64,000 bases of DNA, from positions 1 to 64,000 of the forward strand of contig NZ_JAIVAH010000013.1 in assembly GCF_020171745.1 (NCBI RefSeq). Reading direction: 5' to 3'. This document shows positions 32,069-41,492 of this stretch, in pieces. The notes beneath the pieces were generated by a model. It did not search any database. It saw only the letters and a program-made list of their open reading frames with translations, and had not been told where the DNA came from. The stretch's first letter is position 1. Each line of letters opens with the position of its first letter. The DNA is from Prescottella equi (GTDB lineage Bacteria; Actinomycetota; Actinomycetes; Mycobacteriales; Mycobacteriaceae). Position numbers and translations under genes: made by a program.

Positions 32069-33576
32069 CGACGCCCAACGCGACGTCCGGACCCCCAGCC
32101 GGGGCTCCGGAGTCGGACAAGATCGACGGTGCGGTCCTCAAGATCGCCTCCGTGGTGGTGCTCGGCGCCATCATGTCCATCCTCGACGTCACCGTCGTCA
32201 GTGTCGCGCTGCCGACGTTCGCGGAGACGTTCGAGACCAGCTACGCGGTGGTCGCCTGGACGATGACCGCGTACACGCTCGCCCTCGCGACCGTCATCCC
32301 CGTGACAGGTTGGGCCGCGGACCGGTTCGGCACCAAGCGCCTGTACATCGGCGCACTGGTGCTGTTCGTGATCGGTTCGGTTCTCTGTGCATTCGCGTGG
32401 GACATCACGTCGCTGATCGTGTTCCGCGTGATCCAGGGTCTGGGCGGCGGCATGCTGATGCCGCTGGGCATGACGATCATGACCCGCGCGGCCGGCCCCG
32501 AGCGTGTCGGTCGCGTCATGGCCGTGCTGGGCATCCCGATGCTGCTCGGTCCGATCGCCGGCCCCATCGTCGGTGGCTGGCTGATCGACGCCGCGAGCTG
32601 GCACTGGATCTTCCTCATCAACCTGCCGATCGGCATCATCGCCCTGGCTGCGGCGTTCAAGCTGCTGCCGAAGGACGAGCCGAGCCCGTCGCAGCCCTTC
32701 GACTTCGTCGGCATGCTGCTGCTCTCGCCCGGTCTGGCGCTGTTCCTGTACGGCGTCTCGTCGATCCCCGAGCACGGCAAGGGGCTGTCCCCGGAGGTCC
32801 TGATCCCGATCGGCATCGGCCTGGTGCTGATTGTCGGGTTCGTCTTCCACGCCCTGCGCAAGGACCACCCGCTGATCGACCTGCACCTGTTCCAGAACCG
32901 GCAGCTCACCGTCGCGGTGCTCACGACCACGATGTTCATCATCGCGTTCATGGGTGCGGGCCTGCTCTTCCCGAGCTACTTCATCCAGGTGCGCGGTGAG
33001 TCCGCGATGGCGGCGGGTCTGCTGCTGGCGCCGCAGGGTATCGGCGCGATGGTGACGATGCCGATCGCCGGCCGACTGGTCGACAAGATCGGCCCCGGCA
33101 AGATCGTCCTGACGGGTCTGCCGCTGATCGCGCTGGGCATGTTCACGTTCACGCAGCTGACCGCGACGTCGTCCTACCCGCTCCTGATGGGTTCGCTGTT
33201 CGTGATGGGCCTCGGTATGGGCTGCACGATGATGCCGCTGATGACGGCCGCAATGGTCACGCTCAAGCACGAGATGATCGCCCGTGGTTCGACCCTGATG
33301 AACATCGTCCAGCAGACCGCCGGCTCGATCGGTACCGCCACGATGTCGGTGGTGCTGACGAACCAGATGACGTCTCACGGCCTCAGCAAGGACGCTGCCC
33401 CGCCGACCGACCCGAGCAGCATCGCGCAGATGCTGAACGATTCGGCCGACTCGTTCGGCGCGACGTTCATGGTGGCGTTCGTTCTCGTCCTCGTCACGCT
33501 GATTCCGGCGTTCTTCCTGCCGCGTCGTCGCACTGCCGCGACCACCGAGGAAGTTCAGCCCATGATGATGCACTGA
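32065..33576 (+). CDS. DHA2-family multidrug efflux transporter
   Basis: A 503-residue major facilitator with about 14 membrane helices. DVTVVSVALPTFAETF matches helix 1 of DHA2 exporters, GWAADRFGTKRLYIGALVLF contains motif A, and LGIPMLLGPIAGPIVGGWLI motif C, the antiporter signature. It probably exports toxic lipophilic compounds with proton exchange. ATG 32065 overlaps the marR stop; the TTG at 32059 is disfavoured. MarR-exporter pairs usually respond to the exported compound. A strong terminator follows. Confidence 0.9.
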   Translation: MTTPNATSGPPAGAPESDKIDGAVLKIASVVVLGAIMSILDVTVVSVALPTFAETFETSYAVVAWTMTAYTLALATVIPVTGWAADRFGTKRLYIGALVLFVIGSVLCAFAWDITSLIVFRVIQGLGGGMLMPLGMTIMTRAAGPERVGRVMAVLGIPMLLGPIAGPIVGGWLIDAASWHWIFLINLPIGIIALAAAFKLLPKDEPSPSQPFDFVGMLLLSPGLALFLYGVSSIPEHGKGLSPEVLIPIGIGLVLIVGFVFHALRKDHPLIDLHLFQNRQLTVAVLTTTMFIIAFMGAGLLFPSYFIQVRGESAMAAGLLLAPQGIGAMVTMPIAGRLVDKIGPGKIVLTGLPLIALGMFTFTQLTATSSYPLLMGSLFVMGLGMGCTMMPLMTAAMVTLKHEMIARGSTLMNIVQQTAGSIGTATMSVVLTNQMTSHGLSKDAAPPTDPSSIAQMLNDSADSFGATFMVAFVLVLVTLIPAFFLPRRRTAATTEEVQPMMMH

Positions 33577-33589
33577 CATCCGCACTCGA

Positions 33590-33625
33590 AAGAGCCCCCG
33601 AGCGATTCGTCGCTCGGGGGCTCTT
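33590..33625 (+). terminator. Terminator after the MarR-exporter operon
   Basis: A perfect 16-bp stem from AAGAGCCCCCGAGCGA (33590-33605) and TCGCTCGGGGGCTCTT (33610-33625) with tetraloop TTCG. No U-run follows, but the stability makes termination likely. Confidence 0.85.
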
Positions 33626-33721
33626 CGCGTTGTCCGAGTTCGGGTCGGCGCGTCGCCCCGATCCTGTCAGTGGCCGGTTCTATCGTCACGACAGGAGCCT
33701 CGAGCAGGGAAGGGGCGCATC

Positions 33722-34075
33722 ATGGCTGAAGAGCCTGGCGTCACGCACAACCCGGACAATCCTTCGCACTGGCACTACTACGCGGTGGTCGGCACCACGA
33801 TCGGCGGCGGTCACACGCTCGCCGAGTTCGGTCCACACCGCACCGCACTCTCGGCGCTGCAGGTTGCCGTTCATGCGGTCAATCACACGGCGTTCTCGAT
33901 GTTCGAGCAGGGCATCGTCGGGAACATGCTGGCCGACTCGGTGATGGTGGAGCGACTGCCCATCACGAACTTCACGGTCGAACGGCAGCACCCCGTCACG
34001 CGGGCGCCCGACGCGCGGTGGTCCCTCAGTGGTGGCCGGCGGGCCTGGGGTGTGGCGGCTCATCTGACGGCGTGA
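33722..34075 (+). CDS. Hypothetical protein of unknown function
   Basis: A 117-residue soluble protein rich in His and aromatic residues near its start (NPDNPSHWHYYAVVG). No membrane helix, signal or Cys is visible. The middle segment (ALSALQVAVHAVNHTAFSMFEQGIVGNML) looks helical. ATG 33722 follows GGGAAGGGG, a good ribosome site. It stands alone between a terminator and the promoter of the catabolic operon. I do not recognise the family. Confidence 0.6.
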   Translation: MAEEPGVTHNPDNPSHWHYYAVVGTTIGGGHTLAEFGPHRTALSALQVAVHAVNHTAFSMFEQGIVGNMLADSVMVERLPITNFTVERQHPVTRAPDARWSLSGGRRAWGVAAHLTA

Positions 34076-34118
34076 CCGGTCCGGAGTGGTACCGGACGAA
34101 CGTGCATCGAGAATAAAC

Positions 34119-34176
34119 AATCAGTCATGCTTGATTTTTAATCACCTCGGTGTGATGCTGATCTCAGCATCCGAGG
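34119..34176 (+). promoter_or_regulatory. Control region of the acyl-CoA carboxylase operon: inverted repeats and a hairpin over the ribosome site
   Basis: AATCA (34119-34123) and TGATT (34132-34136) form a small inverted repeat in unusually AT-rich DNA. GATGCTGA (34154-34161) and TCAGCATC (34164-34171) form a perfect 8-bp stem, extended by CCTCG (34145-34149) and CGAGG (34172-34176) with a 4-base bulge. The outer arm includes the first bases of the ribosome site GAGGAGGG, so folding could limit initiation; alternatively it is a TetR operator. A well-spaced promoter is not clear. Confidence 0.5.
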
Positions 34177-34183
34177 AGGGTAT

Positions 34184-34975
34184 GTGGCTGACCTGAACAA
34201 GATCGTCGACGACCTGTGTGCGGAAGGTGCGGCACTCGATGTGCTCGTCGCCGACCTGCCCGACGAGGAATGGGCCCTGCCGACCCCGGCCGACGGATGG
34301 ACCGTCGCGCACCAGATCGGCCACCTCGCGTGGACCGATCGGGCCGCGCTGCTGGCCGCCACCGACGAGGACGCCTTCACCGCGCAACTCGCCGAGGCGT
34401 GGAAGAACCCGTACGGCTTCGTCGACGAGGGCGCCGAGGCCGAGGCGCAGCGTCCGCCCAAGGAACTGCTGGCCGACTGGCGGGAGTGTCGTGACCGCCT
34501 CGCTCAGGTCCTGCGCGACGTTCCGGTCGGCACCAAGCTGCCGTGGTACGGGCCGCCGATGAGTGCGGCCTCGATGGCCACGGCCCGGCTGATGGAGACG
34601 TGGGCGCACGGCCGCGACGTCGCCGCGGCGCTGGGCGCGGAGTCGGAGCCGACGGATCGGCTCGCGCACATCGCGCGATTGGGTGTGCGGACGCGGGACT
34701 TCGCGTACAGCGTCAACGAGATGACGCCGCCCGCCGACGAGTTCCGGGTGGAACTCACCGCGCCGGACGGCGGAGTCTGGGCGTGGGGCCCGGAGCATGC
34801 GGCCCAGCGGGTGACCGGCCCGGCCGAGGACTTCTGCCTGCTCGTCACCCAGCGGGTGCACCGCCGCGACACGGCGCTGCGGGCGACGGGCGACGACGCG
34901 GAGCGGTGGCTCGACATCGCGCAGGCGTTCGCCGGGCCGTCCGGCGCGGGCCGTGACGCGAAGGCCGCCCAGTGA
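34184..34975 (+). CDS. TIGR03084-like protein (DinB/maleylpyruvate-isomerase-like metal-binding domain)
   Basis: A 263-residue protein with the N-terminal DinB-like four-helix layout: [19 protein letters not shown] and [15 protein letters not shown] supply the three His expected to bind a metal. A C-terminal domain follows from about residue 170. The combination fits the TIGR03084 family, often next to AtuA-type genes. Its reaction is unknown; mycothiol-linked chemistry is possible by analogy with maleylpyruvate isomerase. GTG 34184 follows GAGGAGGG. It overlaps atuA by 4 bp. Confidence 0.75.
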   Translation: MADLNKIVDDLCAEGAALDVLVADLPDEEWALPTPADGWTVAHQIGHLAWTDRAALLAATDEDAFTAQLAEAWKNPYGFVDEGAEAEAQRPPKELLADWRECRDRLAQVLRDVPVGTKLPWYGPPMSAASMATARLMETWAHGRDVAAALGAESEPTDRLAHIARLGVRTRDFAYSVNEMTPPADEFRVELTAPDGGVWAWGPEHAAQRVTGPAEDFCLLVTQRVHRRDTALRATGDDAERWLDIAQAFAGPSGAGRDAKAAQ

Positions 34976-36720
34976 ACGCCCCGGTGCGCATCGGCAACTG
35001 CTCCGGCTTCTACGGCGACCGCATCTCGGCGATGCGCGAGATGCTCGAGGGCGGCGAGCTGGACTACCTGACCGGCGACTACCTCGCCGAACTCACGATG
35101 CTGATCCTCGGTCGGGACCGGATGAAGGACCCCGCGCGCGGTTACGCCAAGACGTTCCTGCGGCAGGCCGAGGACTGCCTGGGTCTCGCGCTCGACCGGG
35201 GCGTGCGGATCGTCGCCAACGCCGGCGGGCTCAATCCGGCCGGGCTCGCGGGCGCGCTGCGCGAGGTCGCCGACCGGCTGGGACTGAACGCGCGGATCGC
35301 GCACGTCGAGGGCGACGACCTCATCGCGCGAGTCGCCGAACTGGGGCTCGACCGGCAGGCCGGCCCGGAGACGCCGCTCACCGCGAACGCGTACCTCGGC
35401 GCGTGGGGCATCGTCGAGTGTCTGAATGCGGGCGCCGACGTCGTCGTCACCGGTCGCGTCACCGACGCCTCGGTGATCGTCGGACCTGCGGCCGCGCACT
35501 TCGGCTGGGCCCGTGACGATTTCGACCGCCTCGCCGGTGCAGTCGTCGCCGGGCATGTGATCGAGTGCGGCACCCAGGCCACCGGCGGCAACTACTCCTG
35601 GTTCACCGAGATCGGCGACCTCACCCGACCCGGCTTCCCGATCGCCGAGATCCAGGACGACGGAACATCGGTCGTCACCAAGCATGCCGGGACCGGCGGA
35701 GCGGTGACCGTCGACACCGTCACCGCGCAGTTGCTGTACGAGATCACCGGCGGCCGCTACGCGAACCCCGACGTCACCGCCCGCATGGATTCGGTGGTGC
35801 TCACCGGCGACGGCCCGGATCGCGTCCGCATCTCCGGCGTCACCGGTGAGGCCCCGCCGCCGCAGTACAAGGTGTCGCTCAACGCCCTCGCCGGCTTCCG
35901 CAACGAGGCGACGTTCGTGCTCACCGGTCTCGACATCGAGGCCAAGGCCGAACTGGTTCGGCGGCAGATGGATTCGTGGCTGCAGACCAAGCCGCAGGAA
36001 CTCGACTGGACGCTGGCCCGGACCGACCACCCGGACGCCGACACCGAGGAGGCCGCGAGCGCGTTGCTGCGCTGCACGGTCCGGGACACCGATCCGAACG
36101 TCGTGGGTCGGGCGTTCTCGTCGGTGGCCGTCGAACTGGCCCTCGCGAGCTATCCAGGTTTCACGCTCACCGCGCCGCCGTCGCACGGTCAGCCCTACGC
36201 GGTGTTCACGCCCGGCTACGTCGACGCCGGTCAGGTGCCGCACGTCGCGGTCCTGCCCGACGGCAGTCGCGTCGACATCGCCCCGAGTGCCGTCACCCGT
36301 GCGCTCGCGGACGTGCCGGAACCGTCACTGCCGCAGCCGCTCACCGTCGACGACGCGATCACGGTGCCGCTCGGCACGGTCGCGGCGGCCCGCAGCGGCG
36401 ACAAGGGCGGCAACGCCAATGTCGGGGTGTGGGTGCGCACCGACGAGCAGTGGCGGTGGCTGGTCCACGCGCTGACCGTCGAGGAGCTTCGACGAATGCT
36501 CCCGGAGGCCGAGGGCCTGAACGTGACTCGGCACGTGCTGCCACACCTGCGGGCCGTCAACTTCGTGATCGAGGGCATCCTCGGCCGCGGCGTCGCGTCG
36601 CAGGCCCGCTTCGATCCGCAGGCCAAGGGGCTCGGCGAGTGGTTGCGCTCGCGGCACATCGAGATCCCGGTGGCCCTCGTTCCCCGCTACGCAGACGAGC
36701 TTTCGGAAGGACACGCATGA
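34972..36720 (+). CDS. AtuA-like protein (acyclic terpene utilisation, DUF1446)
   Basis: A 582-residue protein starting [20 protein letters not shown], the hallmark of the AtuA/DUF1446 family, with a C-terminal ferredoxin-fold domain ([20 protein letters not shown]). AtuA is needed in Pseudomonas for growth on citronellol and geranyl-CoA, but its reaction is not established. It resembles M. tuberculosis Rv0976c in context. GTG 34972 overlaps the preceding stop by 4 bp, and its stop overlaps the next gene by 4 bp. It marks this operon as a branched or isoprenoid acyl-CoA pathway. Confidence 0.85.
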   Translation: MNAPVRIGNCSGFYGDRISAMREMLEGGELDYLTGDYLAELTMLILGRDRMKDPARGYAKTFLRQAEDCLGLALDRGVRIVANAGGLNPAGLAGALREVADRLGLNARIAHVEGDDLIARVAELGLDRQAGPETPLTANAYLGAWGIVECLNAGADVVVTGRVTDASVIVGPAAAHFGWARDDFDRLAGAVVAGHVIECGTQATGGNYSWFTEIGDLTRPGFPIAEIQDDGTSVVTKHAGTGGAVTVDTVTAQLLYEITGGRYANPDVTARMDSVVLTGDGPDRVRISGVTGEAPPPQYKVSLNALAGFRNEATFVLTGLDIEAKAELVRRQMDSWLQTKPQELDWTLARTDHPDADTEEAASALLRCTVRDTDPNVVGRAFSSVAVELALASYPGFTLTAPPSHGQPYAVFTPGYVDAGQVPHVAVLPDGSRVDIAPSAVTRALADVPEPSLPQPLTVDDAITVPLGTVAAARSGDKGGNANVGVWVRTDEQWRWLVHALTVEELRRMLPEAEGLNVTRHVLPHLRAVNFVIEGILGRGVASQARFDPQAKGLGEWLRSRHIEIPVALVPRYADELSEGHA

Positions 36721-37865
36721 GTGTGTGGGACACACCCGAACGGCAACAACTCCGCAAGACGGTCCGGGGCTTCGTGGAACAGGAGATCCTGCCGCACCTG
36801 AACGACTGGGAGCGCGACGGCGAGATCCCGCGAGAGTTGCACCGCAAGGCGGCCGCGCTGGGGCTGCTCGGTGCCGGCTTCCCGGAGACGGTCGGCGGCG
36901 ACGGCGGCGACCTGATCGACGCGGTCGTGATCTGCGAGGAGATGCACCAGGCCGGCGCGTCCGGCGGACTGTTCGCGTCACTGTTCACATGCGGGATCGC
37001 GTTGCCGCATCTGATCGCGGCCGGTGACCCGCGGCAGATCGACCGCTGGGTGCGGCCCACCCTCGCGGGCGAGAAGATCGGTTCGCTCGCGATTACCGAA
37101 CCGGGCGGCGGCTCCGACGTCGGGCACCTGCGCACCACCGCGGTGCGCGACGGCGACCACTACGTCGTCAACGGCGCCAAGACGTTCATCACGTCGGCGG
37201 TTCGGGCCGACTTCGTCGTCACCGCGGTGCGCACCGGCGGCCCCGGCGCCGGCGGAGTGTCGCTGCTCGTGATCGACAAGGACACACCGGGATTCGAGGT
37301 GGCCCGCAAGCTCGACAAGATGGGCTGGCGGGCGTCGGACACCGCGGAGTTGTCGTTCGTCGACGCCCGGGTGCCGGTGGAGAACCTGGTGGGCGAGGAG
37401 AACTCCGGGTTCGTGCAGATCGCGCAGGCATTCCTCACCGAGCGCATCGCGCTGGCGGCGCAGGCGTACGCGAGCGCGCAACGCTGCCTGGACCTGACAC
37501 TGCAGTGGTGCCGGGACCGCGAGACGTTCGGGCGCCCGCTGATCTCGCGGCAGGCGGTGCAGAACACCGTCACCGAGATGACGCGGCGCATCGACGTCGC
37601 GCGCGTCTACACCCGCACCCTCGTCGAACGTTCGCTCACGTCGGACGAGGACTTCGTCGCCGAGGTGTGCTTCGCGAAGAACACGGCCGTCGAGGCCGGG
37701 GAATGGGTGGCGAATCAAGCCGTGCAGTTGTTCGGCGGCATGGGCTACATGGCGGAGAGCGAAGTGGAGAGGCAGTACCGGGACATGCGCATTCTGGGAA
37801 TCGGGGGCGGGACCACCGAGATCCTGACCTCGTTGGCGGCCAAGCGATTGGGGTATCAGTCGTGA
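36717..37865 (+). CDS. Acyl-CoA dehydrogenase (FadE13-like)
   Basis: A 382-residue acyl-CoA dehydrogenase. The flavin-binding signature ITEPGGGSDVGHLRTTAV and the C-terminal VQLFGGMGYMAESEVERQYRD are clear. It oxidises an acyl-CoA to a 2-enoyl-CoA with FAD, giving the substrate of a carboxylase. Glu in the last third could be the catalytic base, but the exact residue is not assigned. ATG 36717 overlaps the atuA stop. Its place fits M. tuberculosis fadE13 (Rv0975c) beside accD2. Confidence 0.88.
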   Translation: MSVWDTPERQQLRKTVRGFVEQEILPHLNDWERDGEIPRELHRKAAALGLLGAGFPETVGGDGGDLIDAVVICEEMHQAGASGGLFASLFTCGIALPHLIAAGDPRQIDRWVRPTLAGEKIGSLAITEPGGGSDVGHLRTTAVRDGDHYVVNGAKTFITSAVRADFVVTAVRTGGPGAGGVSLLVIDKDTPGFEVARKLDKMGWRASDTAELSFVDARVPVENLVGEENSGFVQIAQAFLTERIALAAQAYASAQRCLDLTLQWCRDRETFGRPLISRQAVQNTVTEMTRRIDVARVYTRTLVERSLTSDEDFVAEVCFAKNTAVEAGEWVANQAVQLFGGMGYMAESEVERQYRDMRILGIGGGTTEILTSLAAKRLGYQS

Positions 37866-39460
37866 CAATCCTGAAGTCGGCACTCGACACGAAGTCGCCC
37901 GAGTACGCGGCGGCGGCCGAGTCGATGACCGCCAAGCTCGCCGAACTCGAGGTCGAGCATGCGAAAGCCCTTGCCGGGGGCGGCGAAAAGTATGTCGAGC
38001 GGCACCACAAGCGGGGCAAGCTGCTGGCCCGCGAGCGCATCGAACTGCTGCTCGACCCGGATTCGCCGTTCCTCGAACTGTCCCCGCTCGCCGCGTGGGG
38101 CACCGAGTTCCCGGTGGGCGCATCCACGATCGTCGGGATCGGCGTGGTCAGCGGCGTCGAATGCCTCATCGTCGCGAACGACCCCACGGTCCGCGGCGGC
38201 ACGTCCAACCCGTGGACCCTCAAGAAGGGTTTCCGCGCCAACGACATCGCCGTCCAGAACCGACTCCCCGTCATCTCGCTCGTCGAGTCCGGGGGCGCCG
38301 ACCTGCCGACGCAGAAGGAGGTGTTCATCCCCGGCGGACGGATGTTCCGCGACCTCACCAAGCTGTCGGCGGCCGGCATCCCCACGATCGCGCTGGTGTT
38401 CGGCAACTCCACCGCCGGCGGCGCCTACATCCCCGGCATGTCCGACCACGTCGTGATGATCAAGGAACGTTCCAAGGTGTTCCTGGCCGGTCCGCCGCTC
38501 GTGAAGATGGCGACCGGTGAGGAGTCCGACGACGAATCGCTCGGCGGCGCCGAGATGCACGCGCGCACATCGGGTCTGGCCGACTACTTCGCCCTCGACG
38601 AGCAGGACGCGATCCGTATCGGCCGCAGCATCGTCCGGCGACTCAACTGGCGCAAGGAGGGCCCGGCGCCGCGCGCCGAGGTGATCGAACCGCTCGAGGA
38701 TCCCGAGGAACTGATCGGCATCGTGCCGGCGGATCTGAAGATCCCGTTCGACCCGCGCGAGGTGATCGCCCGGATCGTCGACGGCTCCGACTTCGACGAG
38801 TTCAAACCGATGTACGGATCCTCGCTCGTCACGGGCTGGGCCGAACTGCACGGCTACCCGATCGGCATCCTCGCCAACGCGCGCGGCGTGCTGTTCAGCG
38901 AGGAGTCGCAGAAGGCCACCCAGTTCATCCAGCTCGCGAACCGCTCGAACACGCCACTTCTGTTCCTGCACAACACCACCGGATACATGGTGGGCAGGGA
39001 GTACGAGGAGGGCGGCATGATCAAGCACGGATCGATGATGATCAACGCGGTCGCCAACTCGACCGTGCCGCACATCTCGATCCTGCTCGGCGCGTCGTAC
39101 GGCGCCGGCCACTACGGCATGTGCGGACGCGCGTTCGACCCCCGCTTCCTGTTCGCGTGGCCCAGTTCCAAGTCCGCGGTCATGGGAGGTGCCCAGCTGG
39201 CGGGCGTCATCTCGATCGTCGGCCGGGCCGCCGCGGAGGCGCGCGGGCAGGCGTTCGACGCGGAGGCCGACGCCGGCATGCGGGCCATGATCGAGAACCA
39301 GATCGAGGCAGAGTCGCTGCCGATGTTCCTGTCCGGGCGCCTGTACGACGACGGCGTCATCGACCCGCGCGACACCCGCACGGTGGTGGGGATGTGCCTG
39401 TCGGCCATCACCACCGCCCCGATCGAGGGCACCGAGAACTTCGGCGTCTTCCGGATGTGA
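37862..39460 (+). CDS. accD2: Acyl-CoA carboxylase beta (carboxyltransferase) subunit, AccD2-like
   Basis: A 532-residue carboxyltransferase. Both crotonase-fold halves are visible: LVESGGADLPTQKEVFIPGG and FGNSTAGGAYIPGMSDHVV in the first, and LLFLHNTTGYMVGREYEEGG in the second. It transfers carboxyl from biotin to an acyl-CoA, with AccA2 as partner. The overall pattern is close to 3-methylcrotonyl- and geranyl-CoA carboxylases. GTG 37862 overlaps the dehydrogenase stop (GTGA). Orthology to Rv0974c is inferred from gene order. Confidence 0.88.
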   Translation: MTILKSALDTKSPEYAAAAESMTAKLAELEVEHAKALAGGGEKYVERHHKRGKLLARERIELLLDPDSPFLELSPLAAWGTEFPVGASTIVGIGVVSGVECLIVANDPTVRGGTSNPWTLKKGFRANDIAVQNRLPVISLVESGGADLPTQKEVFIPGGRMFRDLTKLSAAGIPTIALVFGNSTAGGAYIPGMSDHVVMIKERSKVFLAGPPLVKMATGEESDDESLGGAEMHARTSGLADYFALDEQDAIRIGRSIVRRLNWRKEGPAPRAEVIEPLEDPEELIGIVPADLKIPFDPREVIARIVDGSDFDEFKPMYGSSLVTGWAELHGYPIGILANARGVLFSEESQKATQFIQLANRSNTPLLFLHNTTGYMVGREYEEGGMIKHGSMMINAVANSTVPHISILLGASYGAGHYGMCGRAFDPRFLFAWPSSKSAVMGGAQLAGVISIVGRAAAEARGQAFDAEADAGMRAMIENQIEAESLPMFLSGRLYDDGVIDPRDTRTVVGMCLSAITTAPIEGTENFGVFRM

Positions 39461-39470
39461 GGCAGAACCT

Positions 39471-41492
39471 GTGAGTACCACTGTCAGCAACTCCGCGATC
39501 ACATCCGTCCTGGTCGCGAACCGCGGCGAAATCGCCCGCCGCGTCTTCGCGACGTGCCGGCGTTCGGGCATCGGGACCGTCGCGGTGTTCTCCGACCCGG
39601 ATGCGGCGAGCCCCCACGTCGCCGAGGCCGACGCCGCGGTCCGGTTGCCGGGCGCGACGCCGACCGAGACGTACCTGCGCGCCGACGCCCTGATCGCCGC
39701 GGCGCACGCGGCGGGAGCCGACGCCGTCCACCCCGGATACGGGTTCCTCTCCGAGAACGCCGATTTCGCGCAGGCCGTCGAGGCGGCCGGGCTCACCTGG
39801 ATCGGTCCGCCCGTCAAGTCGATCGAGCTGATGGGCTCGAAGGTCGAATCCAAGCGGATCATGGACGAGGCCGGCGTCCCCGTGCTCGCCGAACTCGACC
39901 CGGCCACGGTCACCGAGGCCGACCTGCCGGTACTGGTCAAGGCGTCGGCCGGCGGCGGCGGACGCGGCATGCGCGTCGTGCGCGAACTGTCGGCGCTGCC
40001 CCGCGAGATCGAGGCCGCTCGCCGCGAGGCGCAGTCCGCGTTCGGTGACCCGACGGTGTTCTGCGAGCGCTACCTCGAGACCGGACGTCACATCGAGGTG
40101 CAGGTGATGGCCGACCGTCACGGCACCGTGTGGGCGATCGGCGAGCGCGAGTGTTCGATCCAGCGTCGCCACCAGAAGGTGGTGGAGGAGGCGCCGTCGC
40201 CACTTGTCGAACGCATTCCGTCCATGCGCGCCAGGCTGTTCGATGCGGCCCGGCTGGCGGCCAACGCGATCGGCTACGAGGGCGCGGGCACCGTGGAGTT
40301 CCTCGCCGACGAGCGAGGTGAGTTCTATTTCCTCGAGATGAACACCCGGCTCCAGGTGGAGCACCCGGTCACCGAGTGCACCACCGGACTCGACCTCGTC
40401 GAGCTGCAGTTGCAGGTGGCGTCCGGCGCGGAACTGCGCGCCGAGCCGCCCGCGATCCGGGGCCATTCGATCGAGGTCCGGCTCTACGCCGAGGACCCCG
40501 CGCACGGCTGGCGTCCGCAGAGCGGCACCGTCGAACGGATCGAACTGCCCGGCAGTGCAGTCGAGTTCGAGGTCCTGGACCGGACCGGGGTGCGCCTCGA
40601 TTCGGGTGTCGAGGACGGGTCGGTGGTGAGCGTCTTCTACGACCCGATGCTCGCCAAGGTTATCTCGTACGCACCCACCCGCGCACAGGCCGCGCAGGTG
40701 CTCGCGTCGGCGCTGGCCCGCACCCGCCTGCACGGGCTGCAGACCAACCGGGACCTGCTCGTCAACGTCCTCCGCCACCCGGCCTTCCTCGCGGGCGACA
40801 CCGACACCGCGTTCTTCGACACCCACGGGCTCGACGTGCTGGCACGACCTCTGGCCGACGAGGAGGCCGAGTCGTTGTCCGCGTTGGCCGCAGCGTTGGC
40901 CGACGCCGCCGCGAACCGGACCACCGCTCCCGTCGTCGGCGGATTGCCGAGTGGCTGGCGGAACCTGCCGTCGCAGCCGCAGATCAAGCGGTACAGCGGA
41001 GTCCACGGCGACCACGACGTCCGCTACCTGCTGACTCGGTCCGGGTTGCACGCCGAGGGATTCGACGACGTGGCGCTCGTGTCGTCGGCGTCGGATCACG
41101 TCGTGCTCGACGTCGCGGGTCTGCAGCGCCGCTTCGACGTCGCCCGGTACGGCGACACCGTGTGTGTCGACTCGCCGCTCGGGCCGGTGTCGCTCACCGC
41201 GATTCCGCGCTTCGTCGACCCGTCGAGCGTCGTCGCGGAGGGCTCGCTGCTCGCGCCGATGCCGGGTGCGGTCATCCGACTCGGCGCGGCGGAAGGAGAC
41301 CGTGTGGAGGCCGGACAGCCGATCTTGTGGCTCGAGGCCATGAAGATGGAGCACACCGTCAAGGCGCCCGCGTCCGGCGTGCTCGCCGAACTACCCGTCG
41401 TCGTCGGTCAGCAGGTCGACGTCGGTTCCGTTCTCGCAGTCGTGGAAGCGCCGGCATCGAACGAGGCTGGGGCAGAAGGAGAATCCGCATGA
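39471..41492 (+). CDS. accA2: Acyl-CoA carboxylase alpha subunit (biotin carboxylase + BCCP), AccA2-like
   Basis: A 673-residue biotin carboxylase. The N-terminal VLVANRGEIARRVF, the ATP-grasp glycine loop SAGGGGRGMRVV, FLEMNTRLQVEHPVTE and the C-terminal biotinyl-lysine motif EAMKMEH (about residue 630) are all intact. It carboxylates its own biotin with ATP and bicarbonate, then hands it to AccD2. GTG 39471 lies 10 bp after accD2. The C-terminus overlaps the next gene by 4 bp. Confidence 0.92.
   Translation: MSTTVSNSAITSVLVANRGEIARRVFATCRRSGIGTVAVFSDPDAASPHVAEADAAVRLPGATPTETYLRADALIAAAHAAGADAVHPGYGFLSENADFAQAVEAAGLTWIGPPVKSIELMGSKVESKRIMDEAGVPVLAELDPATVTEADLPVLVKASAGGGGRGMRVVRELSALPREIEAARREAQSAFGDPTVFCERYLETGRHIEVQVMADRHGTVWAIGERECSIQRRHQKVVEEAPSPLVERIPSMRARLFDAARLAANAIGYEGAGTVEFLADERGEFYFLEMNTRLQVEHPVTECTTGLDLVELQLQVASGAELRAEPPAIRGHSIEVRLYAEDPAHGWRPQSGTVERIELPGSAVEFEVLDRTGVRLDSGVEDGSVVSVFYDPMLAKVISYAPTRAQAAQVLASALARTRLHGLQTNRDLLVNVLRHPAFLAGDTDTAFFDTHGLDVLARPLADEEAESLSALAAALADAAANRTTAPVVGGLPSGWRNLPSQPQIKRYSGVHGDHDVRYLLTRSGLHAEGFDDVALVSSASDHVVLDVAGLQRRFDVARYGDTVCVDSPLGPVSLTAIPRFVDPSSVVAEGSLLAPMPGAVIRLGAAEGDRVEAGQPILWLEAMKMEHTVKAPASGVLAELPVVVGQQVDVGSVLAVVEAPASNEAGAEGESA

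Noticed and set aside
35976-36716. Extended reading frame in front of the first acyl-CoA dehydrogenase
   Set aside because: Arg-rich translation opposite conserved AtuA sequence. The dehydrogenase starts at 36717 with ATGA coupling.
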